Below, piece by piece: positions 1 through 7,298 of a stretch of DNA of 13,585 bases; the stretch's first letter is position 1; each line of letters starts with the position of its first letter. The notes beneath the pieces were generated by a model. That model was given only the letters and a program-made list of their open reading frames with translations. It was not told the origin of the DNA and searched no databases. The stretch comes from an uncultured Clostridia bacterium (lineage in GTDB: Bacteria > Bacillota > Clostridia > Saccharofermentanales > DTU023): the NCBI GenBank assembly GCA_947254895.1, contig CAMYEY010000032.1:1-13585 (forward strand), given 5' to 3'. Position numbers and translations under genes: made by a program.

Positions 1-96
1 ATTAACTTCGGCTTCATCCAGGAAAACGCCAAATAAAACGGCAATAAGAAGAATAAGCAGGCAAATTATAGTCTCTTTATCAAACTGATTTTTCAT
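1..96 (-). CDS. N-terminus of a small or membrane protein, cut by the window edge
   Basis: An ATG at 96 opens a frame that stays open for 32 codons to the left edge. The translation starts MKNQFDKETIICLLILL and continues with IAVLFGVFLDEAEVN. A short charged N-terminus is followed by a hydrophobic stretch at about residues 9-26, typical of a first transmembrane helix. The ATG lies 31 bases after the stop of the IclR regulator on the same strand, so it may be co-transcribed with it. No strong Shine-Dalgarno is visible. A uronate permease or TRAP-type small subunit would fit the neighbourhood, but nothing in these 32 residues identifies a family. The function is unknown. Confidence 0.5.
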   Translation of the reverse strand, partial: MKNQFDKETIICLLILLIAVLFGVFLDEAEVN

Positions 97-127
97 AGGA
101 CTATCTTAGCAAAATTAACTAGCCCCG

Positions 128-895
128 TTAATTTGGCCGCTCGATATGCCCCATCCTTAGTGAAATTTCCCGGGCAGCCTCCATGATTGGGACTGCATAC
201 TTATCTAAATTAGAGGTTAAGATCCGGGTAGTGGGACCGGACAGGCTAACTGCCGCACAGATTCTATTTTTAGAATCATAGATAGGAACAGCGATGCAAC
301 GGATGCCAAGCTCGTTTTCTTCGTCATCGAGGGCATAGCCGTTGGCCTTGCTAGCCCTGATGTCCTGAGCAAAGTGTGTAAAAGAGGTGTGGGTTTTTTC
401 GGTTCTTTTAACAGTCTCAGAATTGTTCCAAATCGCTCGAAGCTCATAATCATTGGCATCAAAGAGCATAGCCTTCCCCATAGCCGTACAATACATAGGG
501 GCAGAGCTTCCTATATTAGACCCCATGATGGCCGAATTGGATCCTGGATTTTCTTTGTCTATATAAATGATGTCATTGTTGTTGCGAACAGCTAAATGGA
601 TGACTTCCCCCAGCTTTTTGGCCAAGTCAGATATAGTCTTTCGAGCTGCATCAAAGATGCTGACATCCGCAAACAGCTTAGACCCCATCTCGTAGAGCTT
701 ATAGCTGAGCTTATATTTGGCAGACGGTAGTTGTTCGACATAGCCATTTTCCAGCAGGGCCATCGTCAACCGGTGGACTGTACTCTTATGCAAACCGGTC
801 TGCTCACTTAATTCTGAAATACCAACCCCATTTTTGGAATCTGATATGACTTCCAAGATTCTAAACATCCGGTCAATAGATTGGACACTACTCAT
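128..895 (-). CDS. IclR-family transcriptional regulator, probable regulator of the uronate genes
   Basis: This is a DNA-binding regulator of 255 residues, the usual IclR length. Residues about 5-60 form the winged helix-turn-helix, with ISELSEQTGLHKSTVHRL as the helix-turn-helix and LLENGYVEQ leading into the wing. Residues about 75-250 form the effector-binding domain, with typical blocks GKAMLF, GYALDDEENELGIRCIAVPI and AAVSLSG. IclR members often sense small organic acids, and enterobacterial KdgR, which controls KDG and pectin genes, is an IclR protein. Here the gene lies 142 bases downstream of uxuA on the same strand. By context it probably responds to an intermediate such as KDG and acts at the divergent uxaC/eda promoter region. 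Repressor or activator cannot be told from sequence. The Shine-Dalgarno is weak (an AGAAAAGAAG-like purine run), so it may be poorly translated. Confidence 0.9.
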   Translation of the reverse strand: MSSVQSIDRMFRILEVISDSKNGVGISELSEQTGLHKSTVHRLTMALLENGYVEQLPSAKYKLSYKLYEMGSKLFADVSIFDAARKTISDLAKKLGEVIHLAVRNNNDIIYIDKENPGSNSAIMGSNIGSSAPMYCTAMGKAMLFDANDYELRAIWNNSETVKRTEKTHTSFTHFAQDIRASKANGYALDDEENELGIRCIAVPIYDSKNRICAAVSLSGPTTRILTSNLDKYAVPIMEAAREISLRMGHIERPN

Positions 896-1037
896 GTAAA
901 ATGAACTTCTTTTCTCTAAAATTACTTTAACTCACCACTAACCGGAAGTCCGGCAACCGGGGGTGCAACAAAACAAATAGGGTCCGGGCCAGGCACCAAG
1001 GTAAATTTCCAGACCCCATCAATCATACTTTATCCGT

Positions 1038-2108
1038 TTACTTGGTGGACTTTTCGATTGCCTCTCTTAAACCGTTAAGGTAGACCAGGCCAAGAGCCCT
1101 GTCATAGAGGCCATAACCTGCCCTGCCGGTCTCGCCCCAAATCATCCTGCCATGGTCCGGCCGGATATAGCCATCAAAGCCGGTGTCGACCAAAGCTTTC
1201 ATTATCTCGTACATATCCAGGGAGCCCGCTTCAGTATAGTGGGCAGCTTCGTAGAACTTGCGTTCGCCCTCAAACTTGATGTTACGGACGTGCATGGCCC
1301 CAACCTTACCCCGGCTGGAGAAATCGCGGATAGTTCCAACAACATCGTTATCAGGGTCTGAGCCTAGAGATCCGGTACAAATACAGAGGGTATTTGAAGG
1401 AGAATCAACCAGGCCGACGATCCTCTCTAACTGTTCTTTAGTGTGCGTAATCCGCGGAATACCAAAGAGAGGCCAGGCCGGGTCATCCGGATGGACGGCC
1501 ATCTTGATGCCAACTTCTTCACAGGTCGGGATAATCCCCTCCAGGAAGTACTTATAATTGACAAAAAGTTGATCTTCATCAATTGACTCATACTGCTTTA
1601 AAACAGTCTTAAGCTCTGCCAAGCGCTCAGGTTCCCAGCCCGGCAGGGTCAGGTCACCGGCTCCCGACAAGATCTTGTTTACAATATCCTCCGGGGTCTT
1701 GCCGGCTATGTCTTTTTCATCATAGGCCAAGGTGGTGGAACCATCAGCCAATTGATAAGCCAGGTCTGTTTTGAGCCAGTCGAAAACCGGCATAAAGTTG
1801 TAAACTACAACCTTCACACCGCAAGCTGCAACATTCCGTAGGGACTGCTTATAATTTTCAATGTACTTATCCCGGCTGGGTAGGCCCATCTTGATATCCT
1901 CATGGACATTGATGGATTCAATGATCTCATAATCAAGGCCTGCAGCATGGACCCTGTCGACCATGCCCTGGAAAAAATCCTTGTCCCAAACCTCTCCGGC
2001 AGCAAATTCGTCGTGCATGCCCATGATCCCCGAACAGCCGGGTATCTGTTTGATGTACTGAAGGGGGATGGGGTCATTGTTGCCATACCATCTGAAAGTG
2101 AATTTCAT
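1038..2108 (-). CDS. uxuA: Mannonate dehydratase
   Basis: UxuA converts D-mannonate to 2-keto-3-deoxy-D-gluconate (KDG) in the cytoplasm, the third step of glucuronate breakdown. The 356-residue protein has the normal length of the short Gram-positive form. The N-terminus MKFTFRWYGNNDPIPLQYI and the GCSGIMGMHDEF segment are characteristic. Conserved candidates for binding the catalytic Mn2+ in the TIM barrel are His206 (MAVHPDDP), a Cys in LCICTGSLGS (242 or 244), His273 (AMHVRNIKF) and Asp318 (RPDHGR). These are assigned from family knowledge. The ATG follows an AAGGAGA Shine-Dalgarno at a good distance, 23 bases after the uxuB stop, so it is the third gene of the uxaC-uxuB-uxuA transcript. 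There is no clear intrinsic terminator after it. Confidence 0.97.
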   Translation of the reverse strand: MKFTFRWYGNNDPIPLQYIKQIPGCSGIMGMHDEFAAGEVWDKDFFQGMVDRVHAAGLDYEIIESINVHEDIKMGLPSRDKYIENYKQSLRNVAACGVKVVVYNFMPVFDWLKTDLAYQLADGSTTLAYDEKDIAGKTPEDIVNKILSGAGDLTLPGWEPERLAELKTVLKQYESIDEDQLFVNYKYFLEGIIPTCEEVGIKMAVHPDDPAWPLFGIPRITHTKEQLERIVGLVDSPSNTLCICTGSLGSDPDNDVVGTIRDFSSRGKVGAMHVRNIKFEGERKFYEAAHYTEAGSLDMYEIMKALVDTGFDGYIRPDHGRMIWGETGRAGYGLYDRALGLVYLNGLREAIEKSTK

Positions 2109-2131
2109 AGCGCTCTCCTTGTCTCAATGGT

Positions 2132-3715
2132 TTATTTTCTGTATTTTTCCAGTGTTTTTCTGACTGCACCGGGACCTTGGCAAAGTTCTTCGAGGTAGGC
2201 AATAACCTTATCAGCCAGGCCAATTTTGACCAGGTCGATGCCGAAAAATTTCGCATTGCTCAAAAGTTCTTTCAGGCCAACAGTCACCTTAAATTGACCG
2301 AGCTTAATCCCAGCCAGGTCCGCCTGTAACTTTTCGAGATTGGGGTCGGGACTAAGGTCAAAAGCTTTGCCCTCATCGTTTATCCCCAAGAGATAACGGA
2401 GCCAACCTGCTAAAGCTAAGGGGATATAGGTCAAGTCTGCCAATGCTTTCCCTTCAGCCACATAGGTCGAAAGGGTTTTACCAAAGCGGACCGGAATTTT
2501 AAGGGAGGTGTCGGTTGCAATCCTCTGGGGTGAGTCCGGCATGAAAGGATTGGGGAAACGGACATGGATAACTTCTTGAACAAAGTCTTTCGGATCGATA
2601 ACTCCCGGATCTTCGACCACGGGCAGGGCCTCATCATAGGCCAGTCGTGTAATCAAACTGACCAGGTCTGGATCCTTCATCTCTTCATAGATCCTGTCGT
2701 AGCCTAAGAGACAGCCATAGACCGCCAGGGTTGTGTGAAGGGGGTTGAGGCAGGCCGTCACCTTCATGGTTTCAATCTTATCCACAGTTTCCCTGTCAAC
2801 CAGGTAAACGCCTGCTTTAGAAAAGTCCGGCCGTCCATTGGCAAACCTGTCCTCAATGGCCAGGTATTCTGCTTCTTCACTGTTGACGTATTTAGCCAGT
2901 GGAGCTCCTTTTTTTCGGGAATAAGGACCCAAGTCCTCCAGGCCCTTATCTTCCAGATACTTGGCCACCTTTTCATCCGGTCCCGGTGTAATTTTATCGA
3001 TCATGGACCAGGGAAAGGTCACCTTCTTTTCATCCTGGAGATAGTCGAGGAAGGCTTGATCAAAACGACCTTTCTCAACATATTTCTGAGCTATGGTCAG
3101 AATAGCCTTTTTCAGGACATCGCCGTTTTTAGCCAGGTTATCAATGCTCAGCATGGTTACAGGTAGGTCTTGCCTAAAACGTTCGTGGAGCAGGCCAACC
3201 GATGCCACCATGAGATGGTTGGAGTCTAGGGGATCATGCTGCAAGTCTTTCTCAACCTGGTCTGATAAATTGCCCTCATGGTTATAAATATCATAGCCTT
3301 TTTCAGTAATGGTATAGCTCACGATCTGCAAGCCCGGGTTTCTGAAAATCTCTTTTACCCGGTCCAGTTCTTGGTGGAGAAAGACGACTTCTGAAATATT
3401 CCCTATGAGGGTTGATTCAAAGTCACCGCTAACCTTGAGGGTAACTGAAATCGCCAGGTTATCATTGGGTGTATAAACAGTATCTACCGCCGTATGGCTG
3501 CGGCTCTCAACAACCACAATCCCCCGGTCAAATTCACCTGCATGGATTAAATCCTGACCAATCCTGGCTAGATAGGCCCGGAAGATATTGCCCGTTCCAA
3601 AAGCTACCCACTTGGGATCCTTTTTGGTGGTTTCTGTCAGCTTGGCGATGTCATACTGAGGAGCATGATCCATCAACCTGCTAATTTCTTTAACATTGTC
3701 CAGTTTGAGTTCCAT
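2132..3715 (-). CDS. uxuB: Fructuronate reductase (D-mannonate oxidoreductase)
   Basis: This NAD(P)-dependent enzyme of the mannitol dehydrogenase family reduces D-fructuronate to D-mannonate. An N-terminal Rossmann segment is visible in WVAFGTGNIFRAYLA (about residues 36-50). The C-terminal domain carries the family's catalytic cluster in KVTACLNPLH (about residues 318-327), with Lys, Asn and His. The protein is about 527 residues, at the long end for the family. Two ATGs lie side by side at 3718 and 3715. The Shine-Dalgarno GGGAG (3722-3726) is 3 bases from the first and 6 from the second, so 3715 is chosen. The gene lies 46 bases after the uxaC stop and 23 bases before uxuA in one operon. 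Tagaturonate reductase (UxaB) is a relative, but the adjacent uxuA and the absence of uxaA favour UxuB. Confidence 0.93.
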   Translation of the reverse strand: MELKLDNVKEISRLMDHAPQYDIAKLTETTKKDPKWVAFGTGNIFRAYLARIGQDLIHAGEFDRGIVVVESRSHTAVDTVYTPNDNLAISVTLKVSGDFESTLIGNISEVVFLHQELDRVKEIFRNPGLQIVSYTITEKGYDIYNHEGNLSDQVEKDLQHDPLDSNHLMVASVGLLHERFRQDLPVTMLSIDNLAKNGDVLKKAILTIAQKYVEKGRFDQAFLDYLQDEKKVTFPWSMIDKITPGPDEKVAKYLEDKGLEDLGPYSRKKGAPLAKYVNSEEAEYLAIEDRFANGRPDFSKAGVYLVDRETVDKIETMKVTACLNPLHTTLAVYGCLLGYDRIYEEMKDPDLVSLITRLAYDEALPVVEDPGVIDPKDFVQEVIHVRFPNPFMPDSPQRIATDTSLKIPVRFGKTLSTYVAEGKALADLTYIPLALAGWLRYLLGINDEGKAFDLSPDPNLEKLQADLAGIKLGQFKVTVGLKELLSNAKFFGIDLVKIGLADKVIAYLEELCQGPGAVRKTLEKYRK

Positions 3716-3761
3716 CATCTTCTCCCATCCGCTTACTTGCTTTCAGCCTTGTTTTAATGCA

Positions 3762-5153
3762 CTACATATTAAAATATTCTACCGCGTTGTTATAGCACAG
3801 GTCTTGGACCAGCTTGCCTAAGAGATCATAGTCTTCCGGTATCAGATTTGACTCAACCCAGCTACCTAAGAGATTACACAAGACCCTCCGGAAATATTCG
3901 TGGCGGGCATAGGATAAGAAACTGCGCGAATCTGTCACCATACCGACAAAACGACCTAAAACTCCAAGGTTGGCGAAAGAGGTCAGTTGTTTTTCTATGC
4001 CGTCCTTTTGGTCATAAAACCACCAGGATGTACCAAAAGCTACCCTTGCCGGGACACCGGACTTGGGGAAATTGCCCATCAGGGAAGCAAAGACATCATT
4101 GTCCTTAGAGTTGAGATTGTAGACGATCGTTTTGGGCAAAAGGTCGTCCCGATCTAACGAATCCAGGTAAGCATTGAGGGCGCTAGCACAGTTAGAATCA
4201 CCCATAGAATCGAAGCCTATATCGGCCCCGTAAAGGCGGTGCATCCTGCTATTCGTATTACGGAGGGCACCAATGTGCATCTGCATGGTCCAACCCCTTC
4301 TGGCATATTCCTGGGCCAAGATGCTAATAATATAAGACCTAAAGCGAACAGCCTTTTTCCGAGAAATTTTCCTATTCTCCAACTTTCTGCTGAAAATCTT
4401 TCCTGCTTTTCTTTCCCCCGTTGGAATAAAATCGAAAGCCTCAAAGCCGTGATCAGCCAGTCGGCAACCTTTAGCATGGAAGTAACCAACCCGGTCAATC
4501 AAAGCCCTTCTAAATTGATCTATAGTGACGATCTTGTGCCCGACCGCATTCTCCAGCTTATGAAGCCAATGCAAGAAGTCCGGCTTTTCAATCTTGAAAG
4601 CAGGGTCAGGCCTAAAGCTGGGGAACACCTTAGTAGAAAAGCTCTCGTCAGAAGCAATCTTGGCATGAAATTCCAGGCTGTCAGTCGGGTCGTCCGTTGT
4701 TCCAATATGGGTAACCTTAGCCTGTTGGATCAAAGACCGGGTGGAAATATTCTTGAGCCTTTCATTGGCTTCTGCCCAAATTTCCGGAGCAGACTGTTCA
4801 TTAAGGATTTTATCAATACCAAAATACCTCTTAAGCTCTAGATGGGACCACTGGTAAAGGGGGTTACCCACCAGCCGAGGCATAGTTTTGGCAAATTCTA
4901 AAAATTTCTCATAGGGATCAGCGTGACCCAGGATATAGTCTTCCCCCACCCCATTGATCCGCATAGCCCGCCACTTATAGTGGTCACCCCCCAACCAAAT
5001 ATCGGTCAGGTTAGCATACTTTCTATCCTCAAAAATCTCCTGAGGACTGAGGTGGCAGTGATAATCATAAATCGGCATATCCTTGGCGTAGTCAAAATAA
5101 AGTTTTTGACCGACCGGACTCTTGATTAAAAAATCGTCGTTAATATAGGTCAT
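3762..5153 (-). CDS. uxaC: Uronate isomerase (glucuronate isomerase)
   Basis: UxaC isomerises D-glucuronate to D-fructuronate, the entry step of the pathway. Family members also accept D-galacturonate. The product is 463 residues, the usual length. It shows the amidohydrolase-type metal motif YDYHCHL (His32 and His34), the segment MQMHIGALRNTNSRM, and conserved blocks such as GTSWWFYDQKDG and MVTDSRSFLSYARHEYFRR. The frame extends upstream to a TTG at 5186. However, a strong GGAGG lies between that TTG and the ATG at 5153, and MTYINDDFLI is the typical beginning, so the ATG is chosen. It is the first gene of the minus-strand uxaC-uxuB-uxuA operon and is served by a consensus-like promoter at 5265-5293 with an operator cluster at its start point. 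Confidence 0.96.
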   Translation of the reverse strand: MTYINDDFLIKSPVGQKLYFDYAKDMPIYDYHCHLSPQEIFEDRKYANLTDIWLGGDHYKWRAMRINGVGEDYILGHADPYEKFLEFAKTMPRLVGNPLYQWSHLELKRYFGIDKILNEQSAPEIWAEANERLKNISTRSLIQQAKVTHIGTTDDPTDSLEFHAKIASDESFSTKVFPSFRPDPAFKIEKPDFLHWLHKLENAVGHKIVTIDQFRRALIDRVGYFHAKGCRLADHGFEAFDFIPTGERKAGKIFSRKLENRKISRKKAVRFRSYIISILAQEYARRGWTMQMHIGALRNTNSRMHRLYGADIGFDSMGDSNCASALNAYLDSLDRDDLLPKTIVYNLNSKDNDVFASLMGNFPKSGVPARVAFGTSWWFYDQKDGIEKQLTSFANLGVLGRFVGMVTDSRSFLSYARHEYFRRVLCNLLGSWVESNLIPEDYDLLGKLVQDLCYNNAVEYFNM

Positions 5154-5163
5154 ACTAGCCTCT

Positions 5164-5168
5164 CCTCC
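5164..5168 (-). promoter_or_regulatory. Ribosome binding site deciding the uxaC start
   Basis: GGAGG on the minus strand lies 10 bases before the ATG at 5153. It falls inside the frame extension that would start at the TTG at 5186, so that extension is not the real N-terminus. Confidence 0.8.
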
Positions 5169-5230
5169 ATCTATACTTCCGAACAAATGCCCTAAGCATT
5201 GACCTTGCTCGTATATATTTTCAAGTCTCG

Positions 5231-5262
5231 TTTCACATAATGAAATAAAATTTCAGTTGAAA
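5231..5262. promoter_or_regulatory. Candidate IclR/KdgR-type operator cluster at the uxaC start point
   Basis: Four alternating half-sites are visible: TTTCA (5231), TGAAA (5241), TTTCA (5251) and TGAAA (5258). The central pair makes a perfect 15-bp palindrome, TGAAAT-AAA-ATTTCA, at 5241-5255. It is flanked by TTTCA-N5-TGAAA and TTTCA-N2-TGAAA. The cluster covers roughly +1 to +28 of the predicted minus-strand transcript, a position suited to repression by blocking initiation or elongation. IclR proteins of the KdgR group bind palindromes with GAAA/TTTC arms, and an IclR gene lies at the end of this operon. The pairing of protein and site is inference. Confidence 0.6.
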
Positions 5263-5264
5263 TC

Positions 5265-5293
5265 ATTATAATTTAACCCCCATCTGATTTCAA
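5265..5293 (-). promoter_or_regulatory. Promoter of the uxaC-uxuB-uxuA operon
   Basis: On the minus strand TTGAAA (5293-5288) is followed, after exactly 17 bases, by a perfect TATAAT (5270-5265). The predicted start point is near 5258, giving a leader of about 105 bases before the uxaC ATG. The candidate operator begins at the start point. Confidence 0.72.
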
Positions 5294-5384
5294 GGAAACT
5301 TCCAATTATCCCCAGCATCCAGACAGCAATTTGCACAACAAGAAAAGATTTTTTAGGGACAAGTGCACAATTCCTCTCAGTTTT

Positions 5385-5401
5385 GTATCGCATTACGATA
5401 C
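5385..5401. promoter_or_regulatory. Perfect inverted repeat GTATCG-N5-CGATAC upstream of the eda promoter
   Basis: GTATCGCATTACGATAC has 6-bp perfect arms and a 5-bp centre. Its midpoint is about 59 bp upstream of the predicted eda start point, a position typical for an activator. Its arms differ from the GAAA/TTTC sites at the uxaC promoter. The binding protein is unknown, and the site may serve either divergent promoter. Confidence 0.45.
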
Positions 5402-5416
5402 CCGGTTCTGTTTTCT

Positions 5417-5445
5417 TTGATTTTCATCCACGCCTGGGCTATACT
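5417..5445 (+). promoter_or_regulatory. Promoter of the eda-kdgK operon
   Basis: TTGATT (5417-5422) and TATACT (5440-5445) are separated by 17 bases. The predicted start near 5452 leaves a leader of about 50 bases. The leader contains a second GAAAA-CTTA-TTTTC inverted repeat (5480-5493) close to the RBS. Confidence 0.62.
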
Positions 5446-5503
5446 AAATTTGACCCACTCTTGTCGTTAAAAATATTTTGAAAACTTATTTTCTGGAGGG
5501 TTT

Positions 5504-6139
5504 ATGTCAATCTTACAAACTTTTGAACGGTGCGGAATAATCCCGGTAGTTGTTTTAGAAAAATCCAGCGATGCTGTGCCTCTCGCCAAAGCATTACTGG
5601 CCGGTGGTATCAATGTTGCTGAGGTAACCTTTAGAACTGAGGCTGCCGAGGAATCTATTAGGCTCATCGCAGACCAGGTTCCCGAAATGCTGGTAGGAGC
5701 AGGAACGGTCTTAACCCTAGGCCAGCTTGACCGGGCTTACCAAGCGGGGGCCAGGTTCATCGTCTCCCCTGGTTTTGACCCCAAACTAGTCGAAAGATGC
5801 AGGGAATTGGAGTTGCCTATCTTCCCCGGAGCCGTCACCCCAACCGAAATCATGCAAATTTTAAACGAGGGTTTAGATATCGTTAAATTCTTCCCGGCCG
5901 GCAACTTTGGTGGCCTAAAGACAATGAAGTCTTTGGCAGCCCCCTTCACCAATATTCGCTTTATGCCAACCGGTGGTGTAAACGCGGATAACCTGGCTGA
6001 ATTTCTGGAATTTGATAAAATCCTAGCAGTCGGAGGATCTTGGATTTGTAGCTCTAAGCTCGTTAAAGAAGGAAAATTTGACGAAATTACCAAGCTTTGT
6101 AAAGAGGCCAAAGATATTTTCCATAGGGTTCGTGGTTAA
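5504..6139 (+). CDS. eda: 2-keto-3-deoxy-6-phosphogluconate (KDPG) aldolase
   Basis: The enzyme splits KDPG into pyruvate and glyceraldehyde-3-phosphate, the last step of the uronate route. The 211-residue class I aldolase has the expected length. The Schiff-base lysine is Lys128 in IVKFFPA. The general base is Glu40 in VAEVTFRT, equivalent to Glu45 of the E. coli enzyme. The phosphate and substrate-binding segments are GAGTVL (Thr68), VSPGF, FPGAVTPTE and MPTGGV. The ATG at 5504 follows a good CTGGAGGG Shine-Dalgarno. It is the first gene of the plus-strand operon and lies 25 bases before kdgK. Many members also act on 4-hydroxy-2-oxoglutarate, but with kdgK next door KDPG is the likely substrate. 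Confidence 0.95.
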   Translation: MSILQTFERCGIIPVVVLEKSSDAVPLAKALLAGGINVAEVTFRTEAAEESIRLIADQVPEMLVGAGTVLTLGQLDRAYQAGARFIVSPGFDPKLVERCRELELPIFPGAVTPTEIMQILNEGLDIVKFFPAGNFGGLKTMKSLAAPFTNIRFMPTGGVNADNLAEFLEFDKILAVGGSWICSSKLVKEGKFDEITKLCKEAKDIFHRVRG

Positions 6140-6164
6140 TTCATAAAATACAAAGGAGTGCAAA

Positions 6165-7262
6165 ATGGATTTAGGCTTAAAAGACAGAAAAGATTGTTAT
6201 TTTGATGAAATCTCTATGGGAGAAGTGATGCTTCGGCTTGATCCGGGTGAAGGTAGAACCAGGACCGCACGTTTATTTGCAGCCTCCGAAGGTGGTGGGG
6301 AATACAATGTAGCCCGCGGCTTAGCCAAGTGTTTCGGTCTCAGGACCGGCATCATCACTGCCCTTGCTAAAAACGATGTCGGCTACCTCTTAGAAGAGCT
6401 GATTGACGCCGGCAAGGTCGATTCTCGCTTTATTTTATGGCGTGACTTTGATGGAATCGGCCGGGCCACCCGAAACGGTCTCAACTTCACAGAAAGAGGT
6501 CACGGAGTCCGAGGAGCCCTTGGTATTTCTGACCGGGCTAATACGGCAGCTAGCCAGCTCAAACCGGGTGAAATTGACTGGGATTATATTTTTGGCGAAC
6601 TTGGCTCTCGTTGGTTCCATACCGGTGGGATCTTTGCCGCCTTATCTGAAAGTGCTGCTGAGATCACAATTGAAGCCGTCAAAAAGGCTAAGGAATACGG
6701 CACTATCGTTAGCTACGACCTCAACTACCGCCCCTCCCTCTGGGACGCTATCGGAGGACAAGCAAAGTGCCAAGAGGTCAACCGGGAGATCGCCAAATAT
6801 GTTGATGTCATGATTGGAAACGAGGAAGACTACACAGCCTGCCTTGGTTTTGAGGTTCCGGGTAATGCTCACGACTTAGGTGACCTCAACATCGAAGGCT
6901 ACAAGGCCATGCTCAATGAGGCCGTCAAGACCTACCCCAACTGGAAGGCAGCAGGCAATACCTTAAGAGAGGTGAAGACCGCTACAATCAATGATTGGTC
7001 TGCCAACCTATACGTCAACGGGAAGATCTACAGGTCCCGCGAATATAAGGGGCTGGAGATCCTCGACCGGGTCGGCGGTGGAGATAGCTTTGCATCCGGT
7101 CTCATCTATGGACTCATGGAATCCGGTGATCCCCAAAAGGCCGTAGACTATGGTGCAGCCCATGGTGCCCTGGCTATGACAACTCCAGGCGATACCTCCA
7201 TGGCCAGAAAGAGCGAGGTTGAAGCTCTCATGTCCGGTGGGTCTGCCAGAGTTAAGCGCTAG
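6165..7262 (+). CDS. kdgK: 2-keto-3-deoxygluconate kinase (PfkB family)
   Basis: This kinase phosphorylates KDG to KDPG with ATP, linking UxuA to the aldolase. It is a ribokinase/PfkB-fold sugar kinase. The N-terminal substrate-site region is EISMGEVMLRLDPGEG followed by GGGEYNVARGLAKCFG. The C-terminal PfkB signature is LDRVGGGDSFASG with the catalytic base Asp307. At 365 residues it is longer than the roughly 310-340 of enterobacterial KdgK. The extra residues appear as an N-terminal extension and longer segments around residues 105-135 and 225-260. The ATG follows AAAGGAG at good spacing and is 25 bases after eda. The gene ends just before a strong terminator. Another sugar or ketoacid specificity within PfkB is possible, but the context strongly favours KDG. 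Confidence 0.9.
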   Translation: MDLGLKDRKDCYFDEISMGEVMLRLDPGEGRTRTARLFAASEGGGEYNVARGLAKCFGLRTGIITALAKNDVGYLLEELIDAGKVDSRFILWRDFDGIGRATRNGLNFTERGHGVRGALGISDRANTAASQLKPGEIDWDYIFGELGSRWFHTGGIFAALSESAAEITIEAVKKAKEYGTIVSYDLNYRPSLWDAIGGQAKCQEVNREIAKYVDVMIGNEEDYTACLGFEVPGNAHDLGDLNIEGYKAMLNEAVKTYPNWKAAGNTLREVKTATINDWSANLYVNGKIYRSREYKGLEILDRVGGGDSFASGLIYGLMESGDPQKAVDYGAAHGALAMTTPGDTSMARKSEVEALMSGGSARVKR

Positions 7263-7298
7263 GTCTCCTGATAAATTCTGATAATGACTTTACGGAAC

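Noticed and set aside
981..995. TCCGGGCCAGG shared by 983-993 and 9907-9917, both near the 3' ends of minus-strand operons
   Set aside because: An 11-base match is expected by chance several times in a window of this size, and the flanks do not match. There is not enough evidence for a repeat family.
4239..4841. 200-codon plus-strand frame inside uxaC
   Set aside because: It is antisense to a clear uronate isomerase, shows no family features, and has no RBS-supported start. It is a shadow frame.
5154..5186. N-terminal extension of UxaC to a TTG start
   Set aside because: The GGAGG ribosome site lies inside the extension and points to the ATG at 5153. The extension residues (FGSIDGGEAS) do not look like a UxaC N-terminus.
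5380..5403. Possible CcpA cre site in the TTGTATCGCATTACGATA region
   Set aside because: The spacing between TG and CG is one base short of the cre consensus. The sequence is better described as its own inverted repeat.
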